In this document: positions 41,329-51,277 of the stretch, piece by piece
How positions within the stretch are numbered: the stretch's first letter is position 1
Layout of the letters: each line of letters starts with the position of its first letter
From: Betaproteobacteria bacterium
Lineage (GTDB): Bacteria; Pseudomonadota; Gammaproteobacteria; Burkholderiales; SG8-41
Assembly: GCA_025356695.1 (NCBI GenBank)
Contig: JANXSE010000140.1
Span: 1-61,242, forward strand
Direction: 5' to 3'
Length of the DNA stretch: 61,242 nt
Translations under genes and position numbers: made by a program
The notes under the pieces: model-generated
Database searches by the model: none
Told to the model about the DNA's origin: nothing
What the model saw: only the letters and a program-made list of their open reading frames with translations

Positions 41329-42301
41329 GCTGGATCCTCAGGCTGACATCACCACTGTGGATGCGCCGCGGGCCCGACGTCGTCTCCAGCAGCAGTGCGC
41401 CGTCGTCATCGACGCCTTTGTTCAGACCATCGATGGTACCCGCATCGGGCAGAGTCAACCGCACCGGTTTGTCCTGATAGACATGGTGCGCCTGCCATTC
41501 GGCGCGCAACGGGGCGAACCCTGCACGCGCAAACTGTTCAAGCAGTTGTGCAATTTCGATGAGTAGCAGCGCAAGCAACCGGTTGCGGTCGGGCGTGGTC
41601 GCGCAGATTTGCGCGAGGTCCACCACCGGCTGGTCGATGCGGTCGCGCAACGCATCGGGCAGGCGGCAATTGAGTCCGATACCGATCAAGGCGGCGCTGG
41701 GCCCTGTAACCTCACCCTGCATTTCGATCAGCATGCCGGCGAGCTTGCGGCCGCGCCAGATCACGTCGTTCGGCCATTTCAAGCCTGCATCGACCACACC
41801 GAAACGCGCCAGCGCGCGGACAACAGCGACGCCGACCGCCAGGCTGAGCCCCGACAAAGCGCTCGCGCCCTGCTGAAAACGCCAGAGCAGCGAAAATGTC
41901 AGGGCTGCGCCGGGGGTGGCATGCCAGACGCGACCGCGCCGGCCGCGACCGTGCGTTTGCCATTCGGCGGCGAGCACACTGCCGCCAACGGCACCCCTGG
42001 CGGCGCGCTCCACCAGCAGGGTATTGGTGGATGCCGCGAGGTCCAGCACTTCGATCGAAAAGTCGCGCGCACGTGCGCCCAGTTCGCGCTCGATGGCGGC
42101 GCGGTCAAGCCACGTCAGCGGTTGCGACAGGCGGTAACCGCGACCGCGTACTTTGAAAATTTCGAGGCCGGCGCCGTCCAGTCCGTGCAGCGCATTCCAT
42201 ACGGTGGCACGCGATACGCCGAGCGTGCGCGCCATCGCTTCACCGGAACGGAATTCGCCGTCGGCGAGCAGGCGCAGAGTCTGAAAGGTGAGCGGGGTCA
42301 T
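41318..42301 (-). CDS. birA: Biotin--protein ligase / biotin repressor BirA
   Basis: Biotinylates acetyl-CoA carboxylase and related carriers. 327 residues, bifunctional type: an N-terminal helix-turn-helix (MARTLGVSRATVWNALHGL), then the ligase domain with biotin/ATP loop HGRGRRGRVWH and KWPNDVIWRGRKLAGML, and a C-terminal SH3-like domain. So it may also act as a repressor. The start overlaps the upstream small gene by ATGA. Confidence 0.95.
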   Translation of the reverse strand: MTPLTFQTLRLLADGEFRSGEAMARTLGVSRATVWNALHGLDGAGLEIFKVRGRGYRLSQPLTWLDRAAIERELGARARDFSIEVLDLAASTNTLLVERAARGAVGGSVLAAEWQTHGRGRRGRVWHATPGAALTFSLLWRFQQGASALSGLSLAVGVAVVRALARFGVVDAGLKWPNDVIWRGRKLAGMLIEMQGEVTGPSAALIGIGLNCRLPDALRDRIDQPVVDLAQICATTPDRNRLLALLLIEIAQLLEQFARAGFAPLRAEWQAHHVYQDKPVRLTLPDAGTIDGLNKGVDDDGALLLETTSGPRRIHSGDVSLRIQHGA

Positions 42302-42522
42302 GACGTCGTTTTGTGGCGCATAGAATAGTCGATAAACCGGTCATGCAGGAAATCCCGGCACGGCGAAATCCCCTTCGTGCCGAACATGACCGCAATAAAA
42401 TTCCAGGCGTCATCACTGGCATCCCAGCTGCCAGTCCTTCGATACCAACCGATGACTGAATTAGACCCGCTCCACTCACCATTGATGCGGTAACGCACTT
42501 CATCGTCAGACGCGCGCGGCAT
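42298..42522 (-). CDS. Small hypothetical protein upstream of birA
   Basis: 74 residues, rich in W, Y and D/R (YRINGEWSGSNSVIGWYRR). No family recognised. Its TGA overlaps the birA ATG, which argues for a real, coupled gene; the reading frame is closed by a stop 15 codons upstream of the ATG, so it is complete. No strong Shine-Dalgarno. Confidence 0.5.
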   Translation of the reverse strand: MPRASDDEVRYRINGEWSGSNSVIGWYRRTGSWDASDDAWNFIAVMFGTKGISPCRDFLHDRFIDYSMRHKTTS

Positions 42523-42672
42523 GCGCGCGAAGGCGCTGCGGACTGAGCCGATGCCCGGGACGCGTGTCTAGGTTCAGGCGGGAACTGCAGCATGCGTTCC
42601 CGCCGGGATTTTGGTACAGCGCAACGGCAAGACCGGATCAAAGATACAAGATACGGAAATTCAAACCACCAG

Positions 42673-42701
42673 TTGTAATAGGAATCATTCTCGTTTACTA
42701 T
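42673..42701 (+). promoter_or_regulatory. Iron-regulated promoter with Fur box
   Basis: TTGTAA (42673-42678), 17-bp spacer, TACTAT (42696-42701). The spacer contains TAGGAATCATTCTCG, a 7-1-7-type Fur site with palindromic core GAAT-c-ATTC. Fur-iron bound here would cover the promoter, so the tonB operon should be induced by iron starvation. The remaining gap (42523-42672) shows nothing else I can name. Confidence 0.8.
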
Positions 42702-42758
42702 TAGCCCATGGTGAGGTTTGCAACAACTATCCAGCCATACTAAATTTTATATTTAATC

Positions 42759-43448
42759 ATGTATATAAATCGCATATACCGACCAACCTGGAAAAGCCAG
42801 GCGAAGATCGGCCAATCGAACCCTGCGGCAATGGCAGCGGTTATGGCGGCACATGCAGCGGCCCTGTGGACGCTGTTTCACATCGCACCAGCCCTGCCCT
42901 ACGACACGCCCGCAGCCATCATGGTCAGCCTGCTGGCGGCAGAGACCAAGCCGATGATTAATACGCCGCCGACGCGATCAAAAGCGGTGACCCCCAAGGC
43001 ACCGTCGCCGGCAGCACTGGCGCCGCAACCCATTGTTGCCGCGGCCTCCGCGGCAACGGCACCGCCTGCTGCAGCGGCCCCGCAAGCGGCCATCCCCGCG
43101 GAAACGCCAGCGCCGCCGCAAGTGGTCGCGGTCGCTGCCGCCGTCGCACCGACTGCCACACCGGTGATTCCGCCGCACGCCAACGCCGACTACCTCGAAA
43201 ATCCGCCGCCGGCCTATCCGCCGCTGTCGCGACGTCTGGGCGAGCAGGGCAAGGTCATGCTGCGAGTGCTCGTCAACGCCAATGGCATGGCCGACACCGT
43301 TGAATTGAAATCGAGCAGCGGGTCAAGCCGTCTCGATGAAGCCGCGCTCGCAACCGTCCGGCGCTGGCGCTTTGTTCCCGCACGGCAGGGCGAACAGCCG
43401 GTCGCCGCGTGGACGCTGATCCCGATCACTTTTTCCCTGAAAGGCTAA
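42759..43448 (+). CDS. tonB: Energy transducer TonB
   Basis: Couples proton-motive force to outer-membrane receptors. 229 residues: an N-terminal membrane segment about 24-47, an alanine/proline-rich periplasm-spanning stretch about 70-145, and the C-terminal TonB domain (ENPPPAYPPLSRRLGEQGKV...). First gene after the Fur-type promoter. Start codon support is weak; no clear Shine-Dalgarno. Confidence 0.93.
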   Translation: MYINRIYRPTWKSQAKIGQSNPAAMAAVMAAHAAALWTLFHIAPALPYDTPAAIMVSLLAAETKPMINTPPTRSKAVTPKAPSPAALAPQPIVAAASAATAPPAAAAPQAAIPAETPAPPQVVAVAAAVAPTATPVIPPHANADYLENPPPAYPPLSRRLGEQGKVMLRVLVNANGMADTVELKSSSGSSRLDEAALATVRRWRFVPARQGEQPVAAWTLIPITFSLKG

Positions 43449-43450
43449 TC

Positions 43451-44197
43451 TTGGAACCCGCACAATCCGCAGGCATTGCGAACTTCCTCGCACAAACAGA
43501 CGGCATCGGCAAAACCCTGATCTTCATGCTCGTCGCCATGTCGGTCGCAACCTGGTACTTGATCGTCACTAAAACATTGCAGACGCTGATGACGCGCCGT
43601 CGCACCACGCAATTCCTGCAGACGTTCTGGGATGCGCCGTCGCTGCAATCGGTCGCCACCCATCTCGAACAGCATCATCCGGACGAACCGTTCTCCCATC
43701 TCACATGGCACGCCATCGTTGCCGCGCGCCATCATCAACACCACGGCGCGAACAAGCTAGACGCGGCGGGCAACATCGCGGAGTTTCTGACCCGCGCGAT
43801 GCGCCGCGTCATCGACGAGGAGACCGCACGCATCGAAGCCGGCCTTACCGTCCTCGCCTCGATCGGCAGCACCGCGCCGTTCATCGGCCTGTTCGGTACC
43901 GTGTGGGGCGTCTATCACGCGCTGATCAATATCGGTATCAGCGGCCAGGGCACGCTCGACAAGGTCGCAGGCCCGGTCGGCGAAGCGCTGATCATGACTG
44001 CCGCCGGGCTTGCCGTCGCCATTCCCGCCGTGCTGGCCTACAACGCATTCGTGCGCAGCAACCGGCTGGTACTCGCGCAGCTCGATTCCTTCGCCCACGA
44101 CCTGTTCTCGTTTCTGACCACGGGCTCGCATCTGAATGACGTGGCGCCGGTGACACCGTTCAAGGGCGCCGCCGTCGCGGCAGCCAGGGGGGCGTGA
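43451..44197 (+). CDS. exbB: TonB-system proton channel subunit ExbB (MotA/TolQ/ExbB)
   Basis: Inner-membrane channel protein. About 248 residues from a TTG at 43451, two bases after the tonB stop; the open frame begins at 43409 inside tonB but that part is unlikely to be used. Three membrane segments and the family core STAPFIGLFGTVWGVYHAL...PVGEALIMTAAGLAVAIPAVLAYN. Confidence 0.93.
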   Translation: MEPAQSAGIANFLAQTDGIGKTLIFMLVAMSVATWYLIVTKTLQTLMTRRRTTQFLQTFWDAPSLQSVATHLEQHHPDEPFSHLTWHAIVAARHHQHHGANKLDAAGNIAEFLTRAMRRVIDEETARIEAGLTVLASIGSTAPFIGLFGTVWGVYHALINIGISGQGTLDKVAGPVGEALIMTAAGLAVAIPAVLAYNAFVRSNRLVLAQLDSFAHDLFSFLTTGSHLNDVAPVTPFKGAAVAAARGA

Positions 44198-44198
44198 G

Positions 44199-44624
44199 AT
44201 GGCGTTCGGCAGTTTCAGCAAAAACAGCGACAGCACACCGATGGCGGAAATCAACATGGTTCCGCTGATCGACGTCATGCTGGTGATGCTGGTGATTTTC
44301 ATCATCACCGCGCCGCTGCTCACGCATTCGGTAAAAATCGATCTGCCGAAAGCGAGCAGCCAACCCAACGTAACGCGGCCCGACAACGTTGCATTGTCGA
44401 TCAATGCGGCCGGCGCCATGTTCTGGAATGGCGAAGCCATCGACAAACCAAAATTACTGCTGCGGCTCGCCGCCGCCGCCGGAACCACGCCGCAACCGGA
44501 ACTGCATCTGCGCGCCGACAAAACCACGCAGTACCAGATCCTCGCTGAAGTCATGGCCGAGGCCGGCAAAGCCGGCATCACGCGCATTGGTTTCGTTTCA
44601 GAACCGGCGGCTGCGCAGCCATGA
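44199..44624 (+). CDS. exbD: TonB-system subunit ExbD
   Basis: 141 residues. A single membrane segment carries the essential aspartate (INMVPLIDVMLVMLVIF). The periplasmic domain follows. One base after the exbB stop; overlaps hemP by four bases. Confidence 0.95.
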   Translation: MAFGSFSKNSDSTPMAEINMVPLIDVMLVMLVIFIITAPLLTHSVKIDLPKASSQPNVTRPDNVALSINAAGAMFWNGEAIDKPKLLLRLAAAAGTTPQPELHLRADKTTQYQILAEVMAEAGKAGITRIGFVSEPAAAQP

Positions 44625-44818
44625 AACCGCCGCAGTCCAGCGCAGGCGATACCGCGCAAGCCGGCACCGCGGTGCGTGCGTCGACCGGCGACGCCGGGCG
44701 ACGGCGCGTCAGCAGCAACGAGCTGCTCGGCAACGGCCGCGAAATCCAGATCGAACACGCCGGCGAGCTGTATACGCTGCGCCAGACCAGCAAGGGCAAA
44801 TTGATTCTGACCAAGTAA
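44621..44818 (+). CDS. hemP: Hemin uptake protein HemP
   Basis: 65 residues with the conserved C-terminal HemP signature (SNELLGNGREIQIEHAGELY...GKLILTK). HemP proteins are small cytoplasmic factors encoded with haem/siderophore uptake genes; in Burkholderia an ortholog activates the receptor gene. Here it sits between exbD and the receptor, so it may regulate that receptor. Confidence 0.88.
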   Translation: MKPPQSSAGDTAQAGTAVRASTGDAGRRRVSSNELLGNGREIQIEHAGELYTLRQTSKGKLILTK

Positions 44819-44899
44819 CACCGTTGCAGCAACGCAGCCAGCCAGCCGGCATTTCCCGGGATAGCCAGCCACCATCCGAAACACTTTCCGGGGATCTCC

Positions 44900-47047
44900 A
44901 TGGCCACACTGCGCAATTGCAAATTCCACCCTCTCGCCGCCGCCATCGTCGCGGCCCTCACCACACCCGTCAGCGCAGTTGCCCAGCCTGAAGAACAGAC
45001 CCTGCGCGAAATCAAGGTCCAGGAGCAGGCCGAACGCGCCGACGGCCCGGTCGACGGCTATCGCGCAACGCGTTCGGGCACCGCCACCAAAACCGACACG
45101 CCGCTGAAGGAAGTGCCCGCCTCGGTCAGCGTGGTACCGGCGCAATTGATGAAAGACCAGGCCATGCAAAGCATGGGCGATGTCTTTCGCTACGTGCCCG
45201 GCGTGCTGATGCACCAGGGCGAGAGCAACCGCGACCAGGTCGTCATCCGCGGCAACAGCACCACGGCCGACTTCTACGTCAATGGCGTGCGCGATGACGC
45301 GCAGGTCTACCGCGATCTCTACAACCTCGAGCGCGTCGAAGTGCTCAAAGGTCCCGCCGGCATGATCTTCGGTCGCGGCGGCGCCGGCGGCGTGGTCAAC
45401 CGCGTCACCAAAAAACCGCTCTTCGAGCGCACCGGCGAAGCCAGCCTGACGCTCGGCAGCCATGATCAGAAGCGTGGCAGCTTCGATTACGGCGACAAAC
45501 TCGGCGATTCAGCGGCGTTCCGCATCAACGGCATGGCTGAGGGCGCCAACAACTTCGTCAATGGCGTGGACCTGCGCCGCTGGGCCGTCAACCCGACGCT
45601 GACATACGCCTTCAGCGGACAAACCGCGCTCACGCTTGATTTCGAGCACCTGCACGATGGGCGCGTGCCCAACCGCGGCGTGCCGTCATTCAACGGCGTG
45701 CCTTTCAATGCCGGCACCGGCACCTTCTTCGGCAACGCCGCCGAAAGCTCGGCGCATTCGTACGTCGACGGCCTGGCCGCCGTGCTCGATCATGACTTCG
45801 GCAACGGCAAGCAACTGAAAAACACCTTTCGCGTCACGCGCTACGACAAGTTCTACCAGAACGTCTATCCGGGCAGCGCCGCCAGCGCCGCCGGCACCAT
45901 GACGCTGTCGGCATACAACAACGACAACCAGCGCATGAACACGTTCAACCAGACCGACCTCACGACGCGGTTCTCGACGGGCGGCTTTGAACACACGCTG
46001 CTGACCGGCCTCGAGCTCGGCCATCAGGACAGCGACAACAAACGCAACACCGGATTTTTCGGCGCCGCCACCACAGCGACGGTCTCCACCGGCAATCCGT
46101 ACGCCATCGCGACCAGCTTCCGTCAGAACACGACCGACGCCAACAACAAGGTGTCGGCCGACATCGTCGGGCTCTACGCGCAGGACCAGATCGCACTCTC
46201 GAAAGAATGGAAGCTGCTCGGCGGCCTGCGTTACGACTACTTCAAGGTCAACCTTGAAGACCGCCGCACGCTGGTAGCGGCGGCGAATCTCGCGCGCACC
46301 GACATCGGTTACAGTCCGCGTGCAGGGGTAATCTGGACGCCAACCGCAGCTTCAACCTACTACGTCAGCTACAGCTACGCCTTCCTGCCGTCGGCAGAAC
46401 AACTGGGGCTCGCCACCACCAACGCCATCCTCGATCCGGAAACGGCGACCAACTATGAGGTCGGCGCACGCTGGGATCTGCTGCCAAAGCTGACCTTCTC
46501 GACCTCGGTATTCCGGCTCGAGCGCAACAACGTGAAGAGCGTCAATCCCGCCGTGCCCGGCACTTTCGTGCAAAGTGGTCAGCAACGCACGCAGGGCGTT
46601 GAACTCGGCCTGCAAGGCGACATCACGCCCAAGTGGCAGGTCTACGGCGGCTACGCCTGGATGGACGCCCGCGTCACCCAACCGTTCAACTCCAACACCA
46701 CGGCGACTGCGGTCTCGCTGGTGCCCGCCGGCAACAAGGTGGGGCTCGTCCCCGAGCACACGCTCTCGCTGTGGAACAAATTCGATCTCGGCAATGGCTG
46801 GGGCACCGGCGTGGGCGCGATTTACCAGGGTGCGTCCTACACGTCGTTCCTGAACACCGTGCGGCTGCCGGCATTCGCGCGTGCCGATGCAGCACTCTAT
46901 TACACCTTCGCCGGTGGCAAGACGCGGCTGTCGCTGAATGTCGAAAACGTTTTCAACAAGAAATACTGGCCGACCGTCGATGGTGACAACAACATCAGCG
47001 TCGGCGCGCCGGTGAACGCGCGGCTGACATTGACAACCCGCTTCTAA
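44900..47047 (+). CDS. TonB-dependent siderophore receptor (catecholate/Fiu type)
   Basis: Outer-membrane ferric-siderophore receptor. 715 residues: signal peptide 1-28, plug domain (about 60-165, KEVPASVSVVPAQLMKDQAM...VEVLKGPAGMIFGRGGAGG), then a 22-strand barrel ending in LTLTTRF with the terminal phenylalanine. The sequence resembles monomeric catecholate receptors of the Fiu/CirA group; the ligand cannot be fixed. Last gene of the Fur-type operon; no siderophore synthesis genes are nearby. Confidence 0.93.
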   Translation: MATLRNCKFHPLAAAIVAALTTPVSAVAQPEEQTLREIKVQEQAERADGPVDGYRATRSGTATKTDTPLKEVPASVSVVPAQLMKDQAMQSMGDVFRYVPGVLMHQGESNRDQVVIRGNSTTADFYVNGVRDDAQVYRDLYNLERVEVLKGPAGMIFGRGGAGGVVNRVTKKPLFERTGEASLTLGSHDQKRGSFDYGDKLGDSAAFRINGMAEGANNFVNGVDLRRWAVNPTLTYAFSGQTALTLDFEHLHDGRVPNRGVPSFNGVPFNAGTGTFFGNAAESSAHSYVDGLAAVLDHDFGNGKQLKNTFRVTRYDKFYQNVYPGSAASAAGTMTLSAYNNDNQRMNTFNQTDLTTRFSTGGFEHTLLTGLELGHQDSDNKRNTGFFGAATTATVSTGNPYAIATSFRQNTTDANNKVSADIVGLYAQDQIALSKEWKLLGGLRYDYFKVNLEDRRTLVAAANLARTDIGYSPRAGVIWTPTAASTYYVSYSYAFLPSAEQLGLATTNAILDPETATNYEVGARWDLLPKLTFSTSVFRLERNNVKSVNPAVPGTFVQSGQQRTQGVELGLQGDITPKWQVYGGYAWMDARVTQPFNSNTTATAVSLVPAGNKVGLVPEHTLSLWNKFDLGNGWGTGVGAIYQGASYTSFLNTVRLPAFARADAALYYTFAGGKTRLSLNVENVFNKKYWPTVDGDNNISVGAPVNARLTLTTRF

Positions 47048-47126
47048 CCATAGGGGAAGGTTTGTCGTGCACGTGCACACGGCATATCATCCATGGGGTC
47101 TTCCATCAACGGATTGACCCGGGATC

Positions 47127-47264
47127 ATGAAGAAACAAATCATCGCGATAGGCGGGAACGCCGTAGCGCGGAGCAGGGGCCCCGCTTGCGGCGGATGCGA
47201 CCGCGAAGGCGTTCATGGCGCCGCTTCTACAACATTCCCATCACCACTAAGCGGGTTCATATGA
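47127..47264 (+). other. Mini-ORF 'echo' of the S51-like peptidase start (45 codons)
   Basis: It encodes MKKQIIAIGGNAVARSRGPACGGCDREG..., the first ten residues matching those of the following gene (MKRQIIAIGG), with 20 consecutive identical bases. It ends with a TGA overlapping the true ATG (ATATGA). The region after codon 10 carries GAGCAGGGGCCC (47171-47182) and GGATGCGA (47193-47200), shared with the insert before murC. A 12-bp palindrome GTGCACGTGCAC lies upstream at 47067-47078. Confidence 0.72.
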
Positions 47265-47965
47265 AAAGACAAATCATCGCGATAGGCGGCGCCGCGTTGC
47301 CGCTCGAACTCGATAACCTGCTGCTGGTCGAATATTTTCTCGCGCAAACGAAAAAACGCAGCCCCCGGGTGTGCTTCATCGGTGCCGCGCACGGCGACGC
47401 CGATGCCGGCCGGCTGCGTTTCTACGCAGGCTTCAGCCGTTTCAGCTGCCGGCCGACCCACCTGCCGCTGTTCGCGCGCACGCCGCGCGATCTCGAAGAT
47501 TTCATTCTCGAGCAGGACGCAATTTTCGTCGGTGGCGGCAATACGCGCAGCATGCTCGCGGTTTGGCGCGAATGGTCGCTCGACGTTTATCTGCGCAAAG
47601 CCTGGGATGCCGGTATCGTGCTGGGCGGCGCCAGCGCCGGATCGATCTGCTGGTTCGAATCCGGTGTCACCGATTCGGTGGCCGGCCCGCTGACGGCGAT
47701 GCCTTGCCTCGGTTTTCTGCCCGGCAGCAATTGCCCGCACTACGACAGCGAACCGCTGCGGCGACCGTCGTACCGGCGCATGGTGGCGCAGGGCAAACTG
47801 CAGGACGGCCTTGCCGCAGACGATGGCGTTGCCTTGCATTTTGAAGGCACGCGCCTCAAGCGCAGCGTCTCCAGCCTGCCGCGCGCACACGCCTGGCGCG
47901 TGGCAAAATCAGGCCGCCGCGCCACCGAAACGAAACTTGAGACAAAGTATCTCGACCGGCGCTGA
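47261..47965 (+). CDS. Peptidase S51-like / type 1 glutamine-amidotransferase-fold protein
   Basis: 234 residues from the ATG at 47261. The fold and nucleophile elbow GGASAGSICWFES (serine) match S51 peptidases (dipeptidase E, cyanophycinase); FVGGGNTRSML and CPHYDSEP are further family motifs. Probably a cytoplasmic Ser-dependent exopeptidase acting on aspartyl peptides or similar (inference). An upstream open frame to 47093 exists but spans the echo. Thirty bases before the Bug receptor gene. Confidence 0.8.
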   Translation: MKRQIIAIGGAALPLELDNLLLVEYFLAQTKKRSPRVCFIGAAHGDADAGRLRFYAGFSRFSCRPTHLPLFARTPRDLEDFILEQDAIFVGGGNTRSMLAVWREWSLDVYLRKAWDAGIVLGGASAGSICWFESGVTDSVAGPLTAMPCLGFLPGSNCPHYDSEPLRRPSYRRMVAQGKLQDGLAADDGVALHFEGTRLKRSVSSLPRAHAWRVAKSGRRATETKLETKYLDRR

Positions 47966-47994
47966 CGCGCGCAGCCCACAACACCGGAGGACCG

Positions 47995-48960
47995 ATGAAA
48001 CGCCATCTGTGCCGCCTCATCGCATGCGCTTTTCTGCTCGCCCCCGCGCTGCTTCATGCGCAGACTTTTCCGGCCAAGTCCGTGCGCGTGATCGTGCCCT
48101 ACCCGCCCGGCGGCATTACCGACGTCATGACCCGCACGGTGGCGCTCGAAATGGCGCGCCAGTTCGGCCAGTCGTTCGTGGTCGATAATCGCCCCGGTGC
48201 CAACAGCATCCTCGGCGTCGACCTGCTGGCGAAAGCAAGCGCCGACGGCTACACGCTGGGCACTGTGATCGCCGCGCACGCCGCCAACCAGACGCTGTAT
48301 CCGAAGCTGCCGTACCACTCGATCAGCAGCTTCGAGCATGTGTCGCTGCTCGGCACCGCGCCGCTCATTCTATGCGCGACCAATACGCTCGCCGCAAATT
48401 CGGTAAAAGAACTCGTCGACCTCGCCAAAGCGAAACCCGGACAACTGACGTTTGCGTCGAGCGGCATCGGCGCCGCCGCACACCTGACCTCCGAGCTGCT
48501 GATGACGACGACCGGCATCAAAATGGTCCACGTCCCCTACAAAGGCACCGCGCCTGCGCTGCAGGACCTGATGGGCGGCCAGATCAGCCTCATGATGGAC
48601 ACGCCCTCGTCGCTATTGCCGCAGGTGCGCGCCGGCAAAATCAAGGCGCTCGGCATGGCATCGGAAAAACGCGTCGCCATCGCGCCCGAAGTGCCGACGC
48701 TGATCGAAGGCGGCGTGCCGGTCGTTGGCGGCACCTGGGTCGGCCTGCTGGCGCCGGCGGGCACACCGCGCGCAGTGGTTGAGCGGCTCGCGCTGGCCGC
48801 CGGCAACGCGGTGCGCAAACCCGAAATCAACGAACGTTTCGTGCAGCTCGGCATCGACCCGGTCGGCAGCAGCGCGCCGGAATTCACCCGTTTTCTGCGC
48901 GCTGAAGTCGCCAAGTGGGCGAAGGTGATCAAGGACGCCAACGTCAAGATCGATAATTAG
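47995..48960 (+). CDS. Bug/TctC-family periplasmic substrate-binding protein
   Basis: Binding protein for small carboxylates or amides; in this family often used without adjacent TctA/TctB membrane genes. 321 residues with a signal peptide ending near LHAQ, then FPAKSVRVIVPYPPGGITDVMTR and VVDNRPGAN, the ligand-loop signatures. GGAGG before the ATG. Ligand unknown. First of four such genes in the window. Confidence 0.93.
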   Translation: MKRHLCRLIACAFLLAPALLHAQTFPAKSVRVIVPYPPGGITDVMTRTVALEMARQFGQSFVVDNRPGANSILGVDLLAKASADGYTLGTVIAAHAANQTLYPKLPYHSISSFEHVSLLGTAPLILCATNTLAANSVKELVDLAKAKPGQLTFASSGIGAAAHLTSELLMTTTGIKMVHVPYKGTAPALQDLMGGQISLMMDTPSSLLPQVRAGKIKALGMASEKRVAIAPEVPTLIEGGVPVVGGTWVGLLAPAGTPRAVVERLALAAGNAVRKPEINERFVQLGIDPVGSSAPEFTRFLRAEVAKWAKVIKDANVKIDN

Positions 48961-49082
48961 CGGCCCGCACACGTCTTGCTGCGCTGACAGAGCAGATCGG
49001 CCTCAGGCGCTTCAACAACCCCCAGGGAAGCGCCGATTTAGGCCTTTGTTCAATTCGCGCTTCCTCGAAAGTCGGGGGATTT

Positions 49083-49107
49083 ACACGGGGGCGAGCCCCC
49101 TTGTTCA
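49083..49107 (+). terminator. Weak hairpin after the Bug receptor gene
   Basis: GGGGG-CGAG-CCCCC followed by TTGTTC, in the gap between the Bug gene and a convergent small gene. The same gap holds GGAAGCGC...GCGCTTCC (about 49025-49065). The T-run is poor, so termination is plausible but not certain. Confidence 0.4.
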
Positions 49108-49115
49108 GTGCATCC

Positions 49116-49319
49116 CTAGTCGAACATCTGCTGGATCAGCCAGACCGCGCCGGCGGCGACGAAGGTACCGAAGAACAGCTGGCGCAAATTTTCCTTGGCC
49201 GGCTTGCTCAGCGGGCGCGGACGCTTGTGTTTGTCATTCGGATCCGGTTTGGTTTCCGCCCGATAGTCGAAAATGATGATGACCGCGCCCAGTGCAAAAG
49301 TGATCCATACGCCCATCAT
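49116..49319 (-). CDS. Small two-helix membrane protein, unknown function
   Basis: 67 residues: hydrophobic segments at about 3-17 and 49-63, with a charged middle (KPDPNDKHKRPRPLSKPAKE). GGAG lies just upstream of the ATG. Not recognised; convergent with the Bug gene and divergent from glnS. Confidence 0.6.
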   Translation of the reverse strand: MMGVWITFALGAVIIIFDYRAETKPDPNDKHKRPRPLSKPAKENLRQLFFGTFVAAGAVWLIQQMFD

Positions 49320-49473
49320 GGCTGCTGCTCCGTTTTAAATTCGATAGTGCGGACAATATAAGCGCAACCGGCGCGCGTCAACCGGCACGCGCGCCCGCTT
49401 GCGGCAGGCAGGGCCTGCCCTCGAAAAACCATCGCATCGTTTAGAATACGGCCTTACTCCAGACGCCAAAGCC

Positions 49474-51234
<1,761 letters not shown>

Positions 51235-51277
51235 CGCCGCCGCTTCGCGGCCCTGTAAAACAGTCAACGGAATCCGC

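Noticed and set aside
43757..45463. Minus-strand 568-codon open frame opposite exbB, exbD, hemP and the receptor
   Set aside because: Antisense to four recognised genes, no domain, no start signal.
47093..47260. Upstream in-frame start for the S51-like gene
   Set aside because: The extension is arginine-rich insert/echo DNA in a non-native frame; the protein core begins at 47261 as in the family.
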